A stretch of 26,142 nt of DNA from Oxalobacter formigenes. GTDB taxonomy: Bacteria > Pseudomonadota > Gammaproteobacteria > Burkholderiales > Burkholderiaceae_D. Below, piece by piece: positions 8,780-16,492 of this stretch. Each line of letters starts with the position of its first letter. The stretch's first letter is position 1. The position numbers and the translations under genes are program-made. The notes beneath the pieces are model-generated. The model ran no database searches. It saw only the letters and a program-made list of their open reading frames with translations, and was not told the DNA's origin. Location of the stretch: assembly GCA_019424645.1 (NCBI GenBank), contig JAHYZB010000014.1, positions 26,256 through 52,397 of the forward strand. The letters run 5' to 3'.

Positions 8780-9397
8780 TTATTTTTTACCGAGCAGCAT
8801 CAGGTTCAGTGGTTTTTCATCCGTTTTGAGTTTCAGGGCATGACGCAATTGGGTCTCGTCTATTGAGATGACGTAACGGCCTTCTATCGCCTGGGATTCA
8901 GCTGCCAGATAGATGTTTTGTGTCATGGCTCCGGAAGCGATGAAAGCGTAATCCGGTTTGGTGCCGCTGTCTGCCACAAAGACGAGGACAACGGGCGATT
9001 GCCCGACGATGGGTTGTGGTCCTGCTTTTTCCCTGACATCTTCTTTCGAGATTTCAATCAGGCGGTTCTGTTTCCAGTCGTACCGGAAAACGCCACTTTT
9101 ATCGAGCACGTAAATAGTGTTGTAAGGTGCTTTTCCCATGGCAAACGGGACAGTCCAGCCTTTGCCGAAACGGTTTTTCCCGGAGGCTGCCCATAACAGG
9201 TTGGACAGTTCCTGTTTTGAAATATCTTTCAGGGGAAATTCACTGGCCTTGGCAGAATGGCGGCTGTTCAATGCAGCGAAAACCCCCATACCGGCGGACG
9301 TTTTGGGAGCCGGCAGGATAACGTCTGCCCATGCGGGAGCGCTGATGAAGGTCATGGCAGCCAGTGCGCACATGATGCGTTTACGGTTGTCGAACAT
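8780..9397 (-). CDS. Exported SagB/ThcOx-type nitroreductase-family protein
   Basis: 205 residues from the ATG at 9397, preceded by AAGGGGGC. The first ~24 residues are a good Sec signal peptide ending in APAWA. The mature part fits the SagB-type nitroreductase fold: the N-terminal arm LNSRHSAKASEFPLKDISKQELSNLLWAASG, a middle part with VLDKSGVFRYDW, and a C-terminal GAMTQNIYLAAESQ...G helix that in the family contacts FMN. These proteins are flavin-dependent oxidoreductases; some secreted members have no known substrate. A periplasmic FMN enzyme would need flavinylation or export of flavin, which is unusual. It is the second gene of a two-gene operon, 10 bp after the cytosolic nitroreductase gene. 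Confidence 0.78.
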   Translation of the reverse strand: MFDNRKRIMCALAAMTFISAPAWADVILPAPKTSAGMGVFAALNSRHSAKASEFPLKDISKQELSNLLWAASGKNRFGKGWTVPFAMGKAPYNTIYVLDKSGVFRYDWKQNRLIEISKEDVREKAGPQPIVGQSPVVLVFVADSGTKPDYAFIASGAMTQNIYLAAESQAIEGRYVISIDETQLRHALKLKTDEKPLNLMLLGKK

Positions 9398-9407
9398 GAT
9401 TGCCCCC

Positions 9408-9965
9408 TTATTTGACGAAATGGATGACGTCGCGTCGACGTTCAGGAGTGGCCGGTTTTTCATCGGCATATCCCAGTGAAACGGCAAACTGGGGTTTGTA
9501 TCCATCAGGTATGCCGAGTTCTTTCATGAGTGTTGCCGCGACGGCAGGGTCTTCGAACGCCTGCGTATAACTTGCCAGATAGCATGAACCGAGGCCCAGT
9601 GCGTTGGCGGCAACGCACATGTTCTGGGTGGCGTTGGCACAATCGATACGGGCATTGCGATTATCGTTGCCGGACACGATGATGACGGTCGGGGCATTGT
9701 AGAAAGGGGAGAAATCGGGATCATTCGCCTTTTCCAGACTGCGGGCGTCACCCAGTTTACGGAGCGTGTCGGCGGCGGCTTTTGAAAGCTTTTTCAGCAT
9801 GTCCTGATTCTGGATGACCGTGAAATCCCAGGATTGCAGGTTTCGCGAGGTCGCGGCATAAATGGCGGCTTCCAGAATCCAGTTGAGATCGCGTTCCGGG
9901 ATTTGTGTCGTTTTATAGGCCCGGATGCTTCTGCGGGTCAGCATGGAGTTAATCGTCTCATTCAT
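9408..9965 (-). CDS. Cytosolic nitroreductase family protein
   Basis: 185 residues. I chose the ATG at 9965 because AAGGAGATTGCTC precedes it. Typical FMN-dependent nitroreductase features are present: the N-terminal MLTRRSIRAYKTTQIPE motif (the RRSIR FMN phosphate contact), AAIYAATSRNLQSWDF, the central NAPTVIIVS strand, DCANATQNMCVAANALGLGSCY and a GYADE near the end. The family uses NAD(P)H to reduce nitro compounds, quinones or related substrates; the true substrate is unknown. No signal peptide. It is the first gene of an operon with the exported SagB-type protein, so the two may form a redox pair. Confidence 0.88.
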   Translation of the reverse strand: MNETINSMLTRRSIRAYKTTQIPERDLNWILEAAIYAATSRNLQSWDFTVIQNQDMLKKLSKAAADTLRKLGDARSLEKANDPDFSPFYNAPTVIIVSGNDNRNARIDCANATQNMCVAANALGLGSCYLASYTQAFEDPAVAATLMKELGIPDGYKPQFAVSLGYADEKPATPERRRDVIHFVK

Positions 9966-10150
9966 GAGCAATCTCCTTGAAAGATGGGTTTTTAGCCTTG
10001 AAGGCTGTGTGCGGGTTAGGGATGAAGCTTATTAGAACACTGTTTATTTGCCCTGTAAACTTGAAGTACTTCATATTCGTCTTTTGACTGTTTAAGACAG
10101 TTTTGACTTCGGACGGACAGAATAAGTTGCCGTTTTTGCGAAATGGATCG

Positions 10151-10182
10151 AAAAAAAAGGACTATCTTTTACGATAGTCCTT
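10151..10182 (-). terminator. Intrinsic terminator of the eptA-type gene
   Basis: Stem AAGGACTATC / GATAGTCCTT (10157-10166 and 10173-10182), loop TTTTAC, followed on the minus strand by eight T. It lies about 30 bases after the stop codon of the transferase gene. Confidence 0.9.
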
Positions 10183-10210
10183 GTCATGATGGTGGAGAAT
10201 CAGTTCAGAA

Positions 10211-11860
10211 TCAGTGCGGCAATGGTTTCAGCCGGCAATTTTCAAACATGTCTTTCGATTTGTCGTAGGTTGTCGATTTCACTTCCATTAGCGCAAGAAG
10301 GGTATGGAAAAGATTGTCGTGCGAATAGGTGTTCTTTTCTGCCTCTTTCGCAATACAGCTGTAATTGAGATGGTCGAATTTTTTCATGTTCTCCGACATC
10401 CACAAGACCATCGGGACTTTTTTCTGCTCCAGGGGAGCGATGGAATACGGGAGCCCATGCAGGTAAATATTGTTTTCTCCCAGTGACTCCCCATGATCGG
10501 ATACATACATCAGGCCGGATTCCAGATGAGGGAATCGTTTAAGGACCTTGATGGCGTTTGCGACGACATAATCGGTATAAAGAATCGTATTGTCGTAGGT
10601 GTTCACAACTTCTTCACGGGTACATTTCTGGATGTCTGCCGTATCGCAGGTCGGCGTGAACTTTTTGAATGCCGCCGGATATCGTTTGTAATAGGTCGGC
10701 CCGTGACTGCCCATGGTATGCAGGACGATGAAAGCGTCTTTGGTGACATTGCCCAGATAGTCTTCGAGATCTTCCAGCAGGACTTCATCGAAACAGCTTT
10801 TTCCGTCACAGTAACGGATGTCATTTTTCTTGACCATCTCTTCGTTGGGAACGCGGTTGCAGACACCCTTGCAGCCGTCATCATTGTCTTTCCACAAAAC
10901 CTGAAAACCCGACTGTTGCATCAGATCGACCAGATTTTCCGAATAGGCCGCATCATCGGCATTGAATTTTTCGCGCCCCATATTCGAGAACATGCAAGGG
11001 ACGGAAATGGCTGTCGCCGTTCCACAGGAATAGACATCCCTGAAAGAGATCACATCTTCTTTGGCAAGCATGGGATTCGTCTCACGCGGATATCCGTTTA
11101 ACGAAAAGTTCATTGACCGGGCCGTTTCCCCGACGACCAGAATGAAAACGGTCGGTGCGGCATCTTCATAAGGCATCAGTTTCGCCTTTTCATCCAGCCG
11201 TGCGAACTGGCGGTTGGCCAGTGCTTTTTGCTTGTAATAGCTTACCGTTCCCGAAATGTAATTGGTCGGGTTGATCAACCGGGTGATTTCACGATGGTTG
11301 CGGCCGAAAGCAGCGTATTCCTTGAAAAACAGGGCAGCAATGGCTCCGATGGTGATAACTGAACCGGCAATGGCGACAAGACGGAAGCGCAATTCTCTCC
11401 AGAAGCTTTTGTATTCGATTTTCGTGAAGACCAGCAGAGCGACAGGGATAATGCCGGTGATGAATATCCATGTTATGGCGGAAAGCGACATGAGGTCCAT
11501 CGCTTCCCGTGTGGTGGTTTCAAAGGCATTCCTGACCATATCCGAATCGATGAAAACGCCCAGATTGAACATGAAGTAATTGGTGGCGGACGATGTCAGC
11601 AACAGGGCCGCCAGCAAAGGTTTGGCAAGGTAGGGCAGGCAGACAATATTCAGCAGGAGATACAAGGTAGCGAAGATAAAGACGGGAAAGCTGATGGCGA
11701 AAAAAAACATCTTGATACCACTCACTTCCAGATGGACGATCAGGTAACGCCAGAGACTGAGATTCAGGATACTGGTCAGGTATAGCGCTGCCAGAGGGAT
11801 TAACCAGTGGCTTTTAATATGGAATTTATAGGGGAAAGCGTTGAAAGAGAGTCGTCTCAT
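10211..11860 (-). CDS. eptA: EptA-type phosphoethanolamine-lipid A transferase
   Basis: 549 residues, the usual length for EptA/MCR enzymes. The N-terminal ~190 residues hold five likely membrane helices (for example LIPLAALYLTSILNLSLW, FFFAISFPVFIFATLYLLL, ITWIFITGIIPVALLVF). A periplasmic sulfatase-like domain follows, with VVGETARSMNFSLNGY; Thr246 in this motif is the expected nucleophile that carries phosphoethanolamine. Also visible are CGTATAISVPCMFS, KDNDDGCKGVC, VLHTMGSHGPTYYKRYP and the zinc site SDHGESLGEN...HGLPYSIAP. Cysteine pairs expected for the family's disulfides are present. It transfers phosphoethanolamine from phosphatidylethanolamine to lipid A, lowering the negative charge of the outer membrane. 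Single gene with its own terminator. The ATG at 11860 has only a weak ribosome site. The name eptA is by family; the exact acceptor is not proven. Confidence 0.9.
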   Translation of the reverse strand: MRRLSFNAFPYKFHIKSHWLIPLAALYLTSILNLSLWRYLIVHLEVSGIKMFFFAISFPVFIFATLYLLLNIVCLPYLAKPLLAALLLTSSATNYFMFNLGVFIDSDMVRNAFETTTREAMDLMSLSAITWIFITGIIPVALLVFTKIEYKSFWRELRFRLVAIAGSVITIGAIAALFFKEYAAFGRNHREITRLINPTNYISGTVSYYKQKALANRQFARLDEKAKLMPYEDAAPTVFILVVGETARSMNFSLNGYPRETNPMLAKEDVISFRDVYSCGTATAISVPCMFSNMGREKFNADDAAYSENLVDLMQQSGFQVLWKDNDDGCKGVCNRVPNEEMVKKNDIRYCDGKSCFDEVLLEDLEDYLGNVTKDAFIVLHTMGSHGPTYYKRYPAAFKKFTPTCDTADIQKCTREEVVNTYDNTILYTDYVVANAIKVLKRFPHLESGLMYVSDHGESLGENNIYLHGLPYSIAPLEQKKVPMVLWMSENMKKFDHLNYSCIAKEAEKNTYSHDNLFHTLLALMEVKSTTYDKSKDMFENCRLKPLPH

Positions 11861-12511
11861 GATGGAAAGTGGATGCGATGCGTTTTGTTTTTTAAAGCCT
11901 GCTATTTATGACGCCTGAAATTATGTTGCGAAATTATGACAGCGTTGGTACTTTTTTGTTGACAATTTTAAAAAATATTTTTTAAACAGAAAAGCAGGCA
12001 AGAGCATACGATGGCCTGCCTCATCAGAATGAAATATTCACAATTTGTTACATTTGTCATAATTGCCGGGTTTCAGATTGCCTGAAAAATAAGCATTCAT
12101 GACCGGGTGCGCCTGAATTCAGGGCTGGCTCATCTTTATTCACCGGGTTTTCCACAGGATTCGGGGATAAATAAAAAGCATATGGTCGGGATAACGGCTG
12201 ACAATAATCGAATAATGAGCAAGCCGTCCGTAGCAAAAGCAGAAGAAACGGAAAATATTTTTGCTTCTTTACTTTCAAATTCCATGACAACTTTGTCGCG
12301 CAGGACATTCCATTAAAAAGCGTATTCGTGTATCTCGCGGTTGTAAAAGAGGGCGTGTGCTGGCAAAAAATGTTGTACCAATCGATATATTCACGTCATG
12401 CACAAGCTGACCGAAGAAAAATCCTGACGTACTATTCGCGCTTCCCAATTGGGCTTTATTGTTCAATCAGACCCGTTTCCGGAGACGGGTCTCACTATTT
12501 GGAAGAATACC
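11861..12511. other. Long intergenic region between eptA-type gene and tail-fibre block
   Basis: About 650 bases with no convincing gene on either strand. The left part (11940-11995) is very AT-rich and probably carries the eptA promoter on the minus strand. A GCAGGC/GCCTGC inverted repeat spans roughly 11992-12017 and might be a weak terminator. Short open frames here have no ribosome site or recognisable protein. The right end carries the hairpin described at 12469. Confidence 0.5.
12469..12492 (+). promoter_or_regulatory. Hairpin just upstream of the first tail-fibre gene
   Basis: Perfect 8-bp stem AGACCCGT / ACGGGTCT with loop TTCCGGAG, followed nine bases later by GGAAG and then the start codon. 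It may be a leader terminator/attenuator or an mRNA-protecting stem. The second fibre cassette has a hairpin in the same place. Confidence 0.5.
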
Positions 12512-13951
12512 GTGGAAACACAGGCAAGAGAAAATTCAAATCAGGTTCGAAACGACTTCAAACCCTTTGCCACAGGAGAAGGGGCCAACGTACTGGAGCA
12601 GCTTGAATATGAGAAATCGGGTTTTTTGAAAGAAGGCTTCAAAAAAGGGATGGCGAGATCCTCCGAGATCAACAAAGCCATTCGGCAGGGATCGTCCATT
12701 GCCGCAGCCGTTGCCCGATTCACGGCAGAGAAAACGGGAGAAAACCTGCTTGACAATGGAGACATCGACACCCTGAGCAGGCACATAGAGACAGCCATAG
12801 CCACCGTCTCTTCACTGAGAATCGCCGAAGCAAAGGGAGAAGCCGATCAGCTCTCAGCCAGCTTCGTTCCGTCCATCGCAGAACCTGAAAACGGCCAACT
12901 CATCCACATCCGTGCGAAAGAAGCCAACCGGACAAAAACCCCTACCTTGAATATCGACCAGCTTGGAGCCAGAGAAATCGTCAAAGGCAACAACCTGAGC
13001 CTTGAACAAGGAGATATAGCCGGAGCGGGGCATTGGCTGGAAATGCAATATGACGAGGCACTGGAGAAATGGGTCCTGCAAAATCCTGCCAAAGGCATTG
13101 TCCCGTCAAGTGGAGTCCCGATTGGAACCATAGAATACTTTGCTGCAGCGACCCCGCCAGCAGGTTATTTGAAGGCTGACGGAAGCGAAGTGGGGCGTGA
13201 AATCTGCGCTGACCTATACCGGGTCATCGGAACCACCTATGGGCAAGGGGATGGGGAGAGCACGTTTAATTTGCCGGATTTGAGAGGTGAATTTGTTCGT
13301 GGATGGGATGCCGGACGCCATCTGGATTCAGGGCGCGGTTTTGGAACAACGCAAGGAGATGCCATACAAAATATTACCGGGTATTTCGGTGCACATTCAA
13401 CTCTTACAGCTAATGGTGTATTTTCCAAAAAAAACAGTGGGGCAAGCGAAAATGTCGGCGTGGGCGGTGGTGTTTCATCAAACTCGGTTTTTTTTGATGC
13501 AAGCGCCGTTGTCCCGACCGCCAATGAAAACCGCCCTCGCAATATAGCTTTGCTTGCCTGTATCAAGGCATTTGATGCGGTAACCAATCCCGGACTGATC
13601 GATATTACAGAGTTGGCGAATGAAATCGGGAATCTGTCGAATAAATTTAATGACAAATGGGGCGGGCCTTCAAGCAGATATATTGATTTGACACTCGGTG
13701 CATCAGGAAGCGTCTATACAGCCCCGGATGATGGCTGGTTTTCGATATTCGGTATTGTGACAACTGCAAATTACTCTGTACGAATGGAAAATACACTATC
13801 AGGCTTTACTTCTGCCCTGTCGAGGGGGAATGCAAGTGGGGCAGGAGCCGCAACGAACATTCCATGTTGTAAGGGAGATTCCATATACGTGTATTACGAA
13901 GGTTTTGCATCGTCACGATTTAAATTTATTTTTTCCAAAGGGGATCAATAA
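12512..13951 (+). CDS. Phage-type tail fibre protein with tail collar domain
   Basis: 479 residues from the GTG at 12512, chosen because GGAAG lies six bases upstream; an upstream TTG at 12449 is less likely. The N-terminal part (to about 180) looks like a helical/attachment region, with SGFLKEGFKKGMARSSEINKA. The middle has a phage tail collar domain (PF07484-like): PIGTIEYFAAATPPAGYLKADG, YRVIGTTYGQGDG..TFNLPDLRGEFVRGWD. It continues to ENRPRNIALLACIKA, the usual end of that domain. The last ~100 residues form a different tip, LTLGASGSVYTAPDDGWFS, likely a receptor-binding head. No other structural phage genes are near, so this is an orphan fibre locus. Its stop shares a base with the start of the next gene. 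Confidence 0.88.
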   Translation: METQARENSNQVRNDFKPFATGEGANVLEQLEYEKSGFLKEGFKKGMARSSEINKAIRQGSSIAAAVARFTAEKTGENLLDNGDIDTLSRHIETAIATVSSLRIAEAKGEADQLSASFVPSIAEPENGQLIHIRAKEANRTKTPTLNIDQLGAREIVKGNNLSLEQGDIAGAGHWLEMQYDEALEKWVLQNPAKGIVPSSGVPIGTIEYFAAATPPAGYLKADGSEVGREICADLYRVIGTTYGQGDGESTFNLPDLRGEFVRGWDAGRHLDSGRGFGTTQGDAIQNITGYFGAHSTLTANGVFSKKNSGASENVGVGGGVSSNSVFFDASAVVPTANENRPRNIALLACIKAFDAVTNPGLIDITELANEIGNLSNKFNDKWGGPSSRYIDLTLGASGSVYTAPDDGWFSIFGIVTTANYSVRMENTLSGFTSALSRGNASGAGAATNIPCCKGDSIYVYYEGFASSRFKFIFSKGDQ

Positions 13952-14487
13952 TGACATATTACGTCGAACATGAAGGTCGTATCGTTCTACAAGATATCGA
14001 CAGACAGCGTCTTGAAAATACCTTGATGTTGATGCCACAATTTTGTGGGCTTGCGATTTCAGAAACGGATAACGAAATCATTGACTGTAATTTTGTCGGG
14101 ACGGAAAAGCATTTCGAAAAAACCAAAGAATCAAAACTCGCAGAACTGGATACGGCATTTGCAGAAGAATTGGACAATGCTCATTGCAATTCATCTGCCG
14201 GATTCGAGATTAATGCCGATGAAACAGCAAACAGGAATATTTCAAGCCTGATTTATGCCCTTGAAACGACCGGGCAGGAAACGGCTCAATTTTGCGCTTT
14301 CGATAATACTTTCCATGAAGTGTCGTACTCCCGGTTAAAGTCTATGAAGCTGGATATCATTAATCATACACAGGCGCTTTATAGAAGGAAATGGAATTTG
14401 CGTGAACAAATCAATGCAGCGAAAACAATTGACGATGTCAACGCTGTTGAAATTGATTTTGCGCTGGAAGGTAAGCTTGGGCACTAA
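13951..14487 (+). CDS. DUF4376 tail-fibre associated protein
   Basis: 178 residues, starting at the ATG that overlaps the fibre stop codon (TAATG), so translation is coupled. The C-terminal ~105 residues match the DUF4376 pattern: KLAELDTAFAEELDNAHCNSSAGFEINADE, then ANRNISSLIYAL, CAFDNTFHEVS, and a final helix AAKTIDDVNAVEIDF. Such proteins regularly follow tail-fibre genes in prophages and are thought to be fibre chaperones or attachment proteins; that role is inferred from position. The reading frame is intact, unlike the second cassette downstream. Confidence 0.82.
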   Translation: MTYYVEHEGRIVLQDIDRQRLENTLMLMPQFCGLAISETDNEIIDCNFVGTEKHFEKTKESKLAELDTAFAEELDNAHCNSSAGFEINADETANRNISSLIYALETTGQETAQFCAFDNTFHEVSYSRLKSMKLDIINHTQALYRRKWNLREQINAAKTIDDVNAVEIDFALEGKLGH

Positions 14488-14586
14488 TTCCGCTTGATCG
14501 GTTTTTCATTGCAGTGAAGGATTGCATTTGATAAGGACCTCAATCCGCCGGATGCTGCAGAAGCTGAAATCAAACGGCAAATCATA

Positions 14587-14620
14587 ATAAGCCGCGTCAA
14601 TGACGCGGCTTATGTTTTTT
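14587..14620 (+). terminator. Intrinsic terminator of the first fibre cassette
   Basis: Stem ATAAGCCGCGTCA (14587-14599) pairs with TGACGCGGCTTAT (14601-14613), followed by GTTTTTT. GC-rich core with T run. Confidence 0.88.
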
Positions 14621-14710
14621 CTGGACAAATAAAAAGACAAACAGCTGACCGAAGTTCTTTTATCGATTATGATTTTCCTGACGCCCGAGTTGCGTCAAAA
14701 ATTAACAGGC

Positions 14711-14741
14711 AAGCCTCCTTCGCAAGAAGGGGGCTTTTTTT
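14711..14741 (+). terminator. Terminator-like hairpin abutting a ribosome site
   Basis: AAGCCTCCTTC (14711-14721) pairs with GAAGGGGGCTT (14726-14736) with one G-T pair, loop GCAA, then seven T. The next base begins the TATGGAGAAA ribosome-binding stretch for the gene at 14755, so any transcript that starts upstream would end just before it. Confidence 0.75.
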
Positions 14742-14754
14742 ATGGAGAAATGGA

Positions 14755-15186
14755 ATGACGAAATTACCTGAAAGAAATCTTCTTGACGGAACAAAAAGTC
14801 CTGAAACCACGACGGGTGAATTCAGGCTTGCGATGGGAAATCTCAGGCAGTATTTGTTTGAACTTTTAGGCGATGAAGGGGCGGATAAGGAAACCGCCAG
14901 ACTGGCACTGGGGATTAATCTTGCTGAACTTAATGAGGAAATATTACAAAAGGCGGAAATAGAAGCAGTTGAAACCGCTTTGGCGTTGAAACCGGATATT
15001 ACGGAGCTGGCGGGAGTGGCTTTTACTGGAAATTACAATGATCTGATCGACAAACTGGAGAAGTCGGAAACGCTTGAGGGTTATGGCATTCTTGTCGATA
15101 GCACTCCGACAGCATTGAGTTCAAGACCGGTTACTAGCAATGGAATCAAGGAGTATATCGATAACAAAGTCACTTTACATGGATAA
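14755..15186 (+). CDS. Tail fibre N-terminal fragment (second cassette)
   Basis: 143 residues up to an in-frame TAA. It has the usual N-terminal part of prophage tail fibres in this family: LLDGTKSPETTTGEFRLAMGNLRQYLFELLG, then ETARLALGINLAELN and a helical stalk (LQKAEIEAVETALALKPDI), ending VTSNGIKEYIDNKVT. After the stop the same frame continues with QVFTSSGTFVVPEKVTNIKV, which is the normal start of a glycine-rich fibre tip, so this is the front half of a longer fibre that has been cut by a stop codon. Ribosome site TGGAGAAA precedes the ATG. It may still be made as a short, non-binding stalk. Confidence 0.72.
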   Translation: MTKLPERNLLDGTKSPETTTGEFRLAMGNLRQYLFELLGDEGADKETARLALGINLAELNEEILQKAEIEAVETALALKPDITELAGVAFTGNYNDLIDKLEKSETLEGYGILVDSTPTALSSRPVTSNGIKEYIDNKVTLHG

Positions 15187-15698
15187 CAGGTATTCACATC
15201 AAGTGGAACTTTTGTAGTTCCTGAAAAAGTAACAAATATAAAAGTCAGGATTTGTGATGGAGGGGGGGATCAAAGACCTACCAAAATGGTGGCAGCGATG
15301 GTGGTGCATCAAGTTTTGGAAGTTATGTCACGGTTACGGGCGGTAAAGTGGGAGGTACAACAGGCGGTACGTTTTCTTTTGCAAATAACGTCTCCGGGAT
15401 TGGTATAAATGGAACCGCAGATTCTTTTATCATCGATGATGGAAACAGGTTGGGTGGCAGTTGTCCACTTGGTTTTAGCGCGACAACAGGGGGGACAGGT
15501 TACGGTTATGGTGGATCAATGAAGAATCCATTTAGTGGCGCTGGCGGTTCGGCAGGAGGGTATGCAGATGTTCTCGTTAATGTTACTCCAAACGAAACTA
15601 TTACAGTAACCATTGGAAGTGCGGGATCCGGGCCGTGGGGAAATTTCTGGAATTATGGTAACGCTGGTGGTGCCGGAATATGTATAGTCGAATGGTAA
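15187..15698 (+). pseudogene. Tail fibre glycine-rich tip, cut off by a stop and a G-tract frameshift
   Basis: Continuation of the preceding fibre gene. Right after the TAA the frame reads QVFTSSGTFVVPEKV and CDGGG. At a run of seven G (15262-15268) the sense frame moves. From there the other frame reads SKTYQNGGSDGGASSFGSY and then VGGTTGGTFSFANNVSG..GGSAGGYADVLVNVTPNETITVTIGSAG to a natural end GGAGICIVEW. One more G would join the two frames exactly. A GTG at 15348 could start a 116-residue fragment, but it has no clear ribosome site. The tip family (GGGG-rich, ...YV.V.PNETITVTIGSAG) is common in phage fibres. Confidence 0.75.
15262..15268 (+). repeat. Poly-G tract (G7) inside a fibre gene
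   Basis: Seven consecutive G at the exact point where the fibre coding frame shifts. Eight G would restore one open frame from QVFTSSGTF to the natural stop at 15698. Confidence 0.8.
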
Positions 15699-15708
15699 GG
15701 AAGAAAAA

Positions 15709-16165
15709 ATGAAAGCATTGATCGAAAAACATAATAATAATCGTATCGCGCAGGTTGAGCCTGATTATCTGATTTTCCCGGTGGCATCCGGGTTTGAATG
15801 GCTGACTTGCCCTGACGACTGCAAAACCGACTGGTCTTTTGACGACGACCGATTTAAACCTCCGGTTTTACCTGCCATAAAAGCTGAAGCTCATCAGGAA
15901 TACTTCACGCAGCTTGCATGCGAAATGATGGACAAGAAAGTTAAGGAACGACATTACGATGGAATCATCGCAGCGTGTTCTTACGTTGGAAGTACCAATG
16001 AACGGTATTCATTCGAAGCGATGGCATGCATGGCGTGACAAGGTCTGGGCAAGGCGTTTTGAAATATTGGAAGCGCTCAAGGCTGGCCAAATGGAAATTC
16101 CGTCAAAAGAAGATTTTTTGGCCATGCTCCCGTCTTTTATATGGCCGGAAGAAATTACGGAATAA
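15709..16165 (+). pseudogene. Tail-fibre partner protein, frameshifted
   Basis: The first frame (15709-16038) gives about 104 sensible residues: MKALIEKHNNNRIAQVEPD, FEWLTCPDDCKTDW, then YDGIIAACSYVGSTNERYS, and stops at a TGA just after EAMACMA. A second frame, shifted by one base, carries on as AWRDKVWARRFEILEALKAGQMEIPSKEDFLAMLPSFIWPEE to 16165. In phage fibre-cassette proteins the pattern SYV.STN...A.AWRD.VW is continuous, so a single extra base near 16017-16035 has split the gene. Ribosome site GGAAGAAAAA lies upstream of the ATG, ten bases after the fibre gene. Confidence 0.75.
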
Positions 16166-16244
16166 TTTTCATTGCTACAGGCAAGTTTTTTTACAAAAAT
16201 ACTTCAATGCAGATATTGATCGGACGATGAGGTATTCTGAAGAT

Positions 16245-16277
16245 AAAAAAGGGTTACGTCATTTGACGTAACCCTTT
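16245..16277 (-). terminator. Terminator downstream of the tRNA-Lys 3' half
   Basis: Perfect 14-bp stem AAAGGGTTACGTCA (16248-16261) and TGACGTAACCCTTT (16264-16277). On the minus strand it runs into TTTTTTATC, so it ends transcription coming from the tRNA. Its presence shows this is the original chromosomal downstream flank of the tRNA gene. Confidence 0.85.
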
Positions 16278-16285
16278 GAATTCAT

Positions 16286-16332
16286 TGGTGGGTTGTGCGT
16301 GACTCGAACACGCGACCTACGGATTAAGAGTC
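16286..16332 (-). other. tRNA-Lys(CTT) 3' half: attachment site (attL/attR)
   Basis: Read on the minus strand this gives the anticodon loop CTCTTAA (anticodon CTT), the variable region, a perfect T-arm GCGTG-TTCGAGT-CACGC, the 3' acceptor strand ACAACCC, discriminator A and encoded CCA. The 5' half is absent: beyond the anticodon loop the expected stem no longer pairs and the sequence is unrelated. This is what an integrated island leaves at its far end when its own copy of the tRNA 3' end replaces the original. The intact tRNA should lie at the other end of the element, to the right of this window. A tyrosine integrase gene starts 160 bases away. Confidence 0.88.
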
Positions 16333-16427
16333 TGAAAGATAGCTGATTTATCAATATTGATCTGTGTTGAAAAACCTATAGAGCTTAGTTTTTTAAGGAC
16401 TTTTTGATCTTTATATAAATTTGAAGG

Positions 16428-16456
16428 TTGATTAATATTGAGCGACATTTCATAAT
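16428..16456 (+). promoter_or_regulatory. Putative promoter of the integrase gene
   Basis: TTGATT (16428-16433), 17-base spacer, CATAAT (16451-16456), ending 36 bases before the ATG at 16493. Just downstream, TTTACAT and CTTACAT form a short direct repeat (about 16461-16478) that could be a binding site for the integrase or excisionase. Confidence 0.6.
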
Positions 16457-16492
16457 TATGTTTACATAGTGCTTACATGGGAATCTCTGGAC

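Larger units (their letters stand above)
14488..14754. other. Spacer between the two fibre cassettes
   Basis: 267 bases with two terminators (14587 and 14711) and no intact gene. The part around 14540-14585 reads like a decayed coding fragment (DAAEAEIKRQ in one frame) but has no start or length to support a gene. Confidence 0.4.
16166..16492. other. Junction region: terminator, tRNA fragment, integrase promoter
   Basis: 327 bases without a protein gene. In order it holds the tRNA terminator, the tRNA-Lys 3' half, an AT-rich stretch and the promoter of the integrase gene; each is listed on its own. The left chromosomal side ends and the integrated element begins here. Confidence 0.75.

Noticed and set aside
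10493..11101. A 202-codon plus-strand frame opposite the eptA-type gene
   Set aside because: The minus strand codes a complete EptA-type enzyme with all motifs; the plus-strand frame is a shadow without a ribosome site.
12107..12316. Short frames in the intergenic region before the tail fibres
   Set aside because: No ribosome sites, no protein-like composition, and overlapping frames on both strands exclude each other.
16286..16332. A complete tRNA gene
   Set aside because: Only the 3' half is present; no 5' acceptor strand, D-arm or pairing anticodon stem can be found on the expected side.
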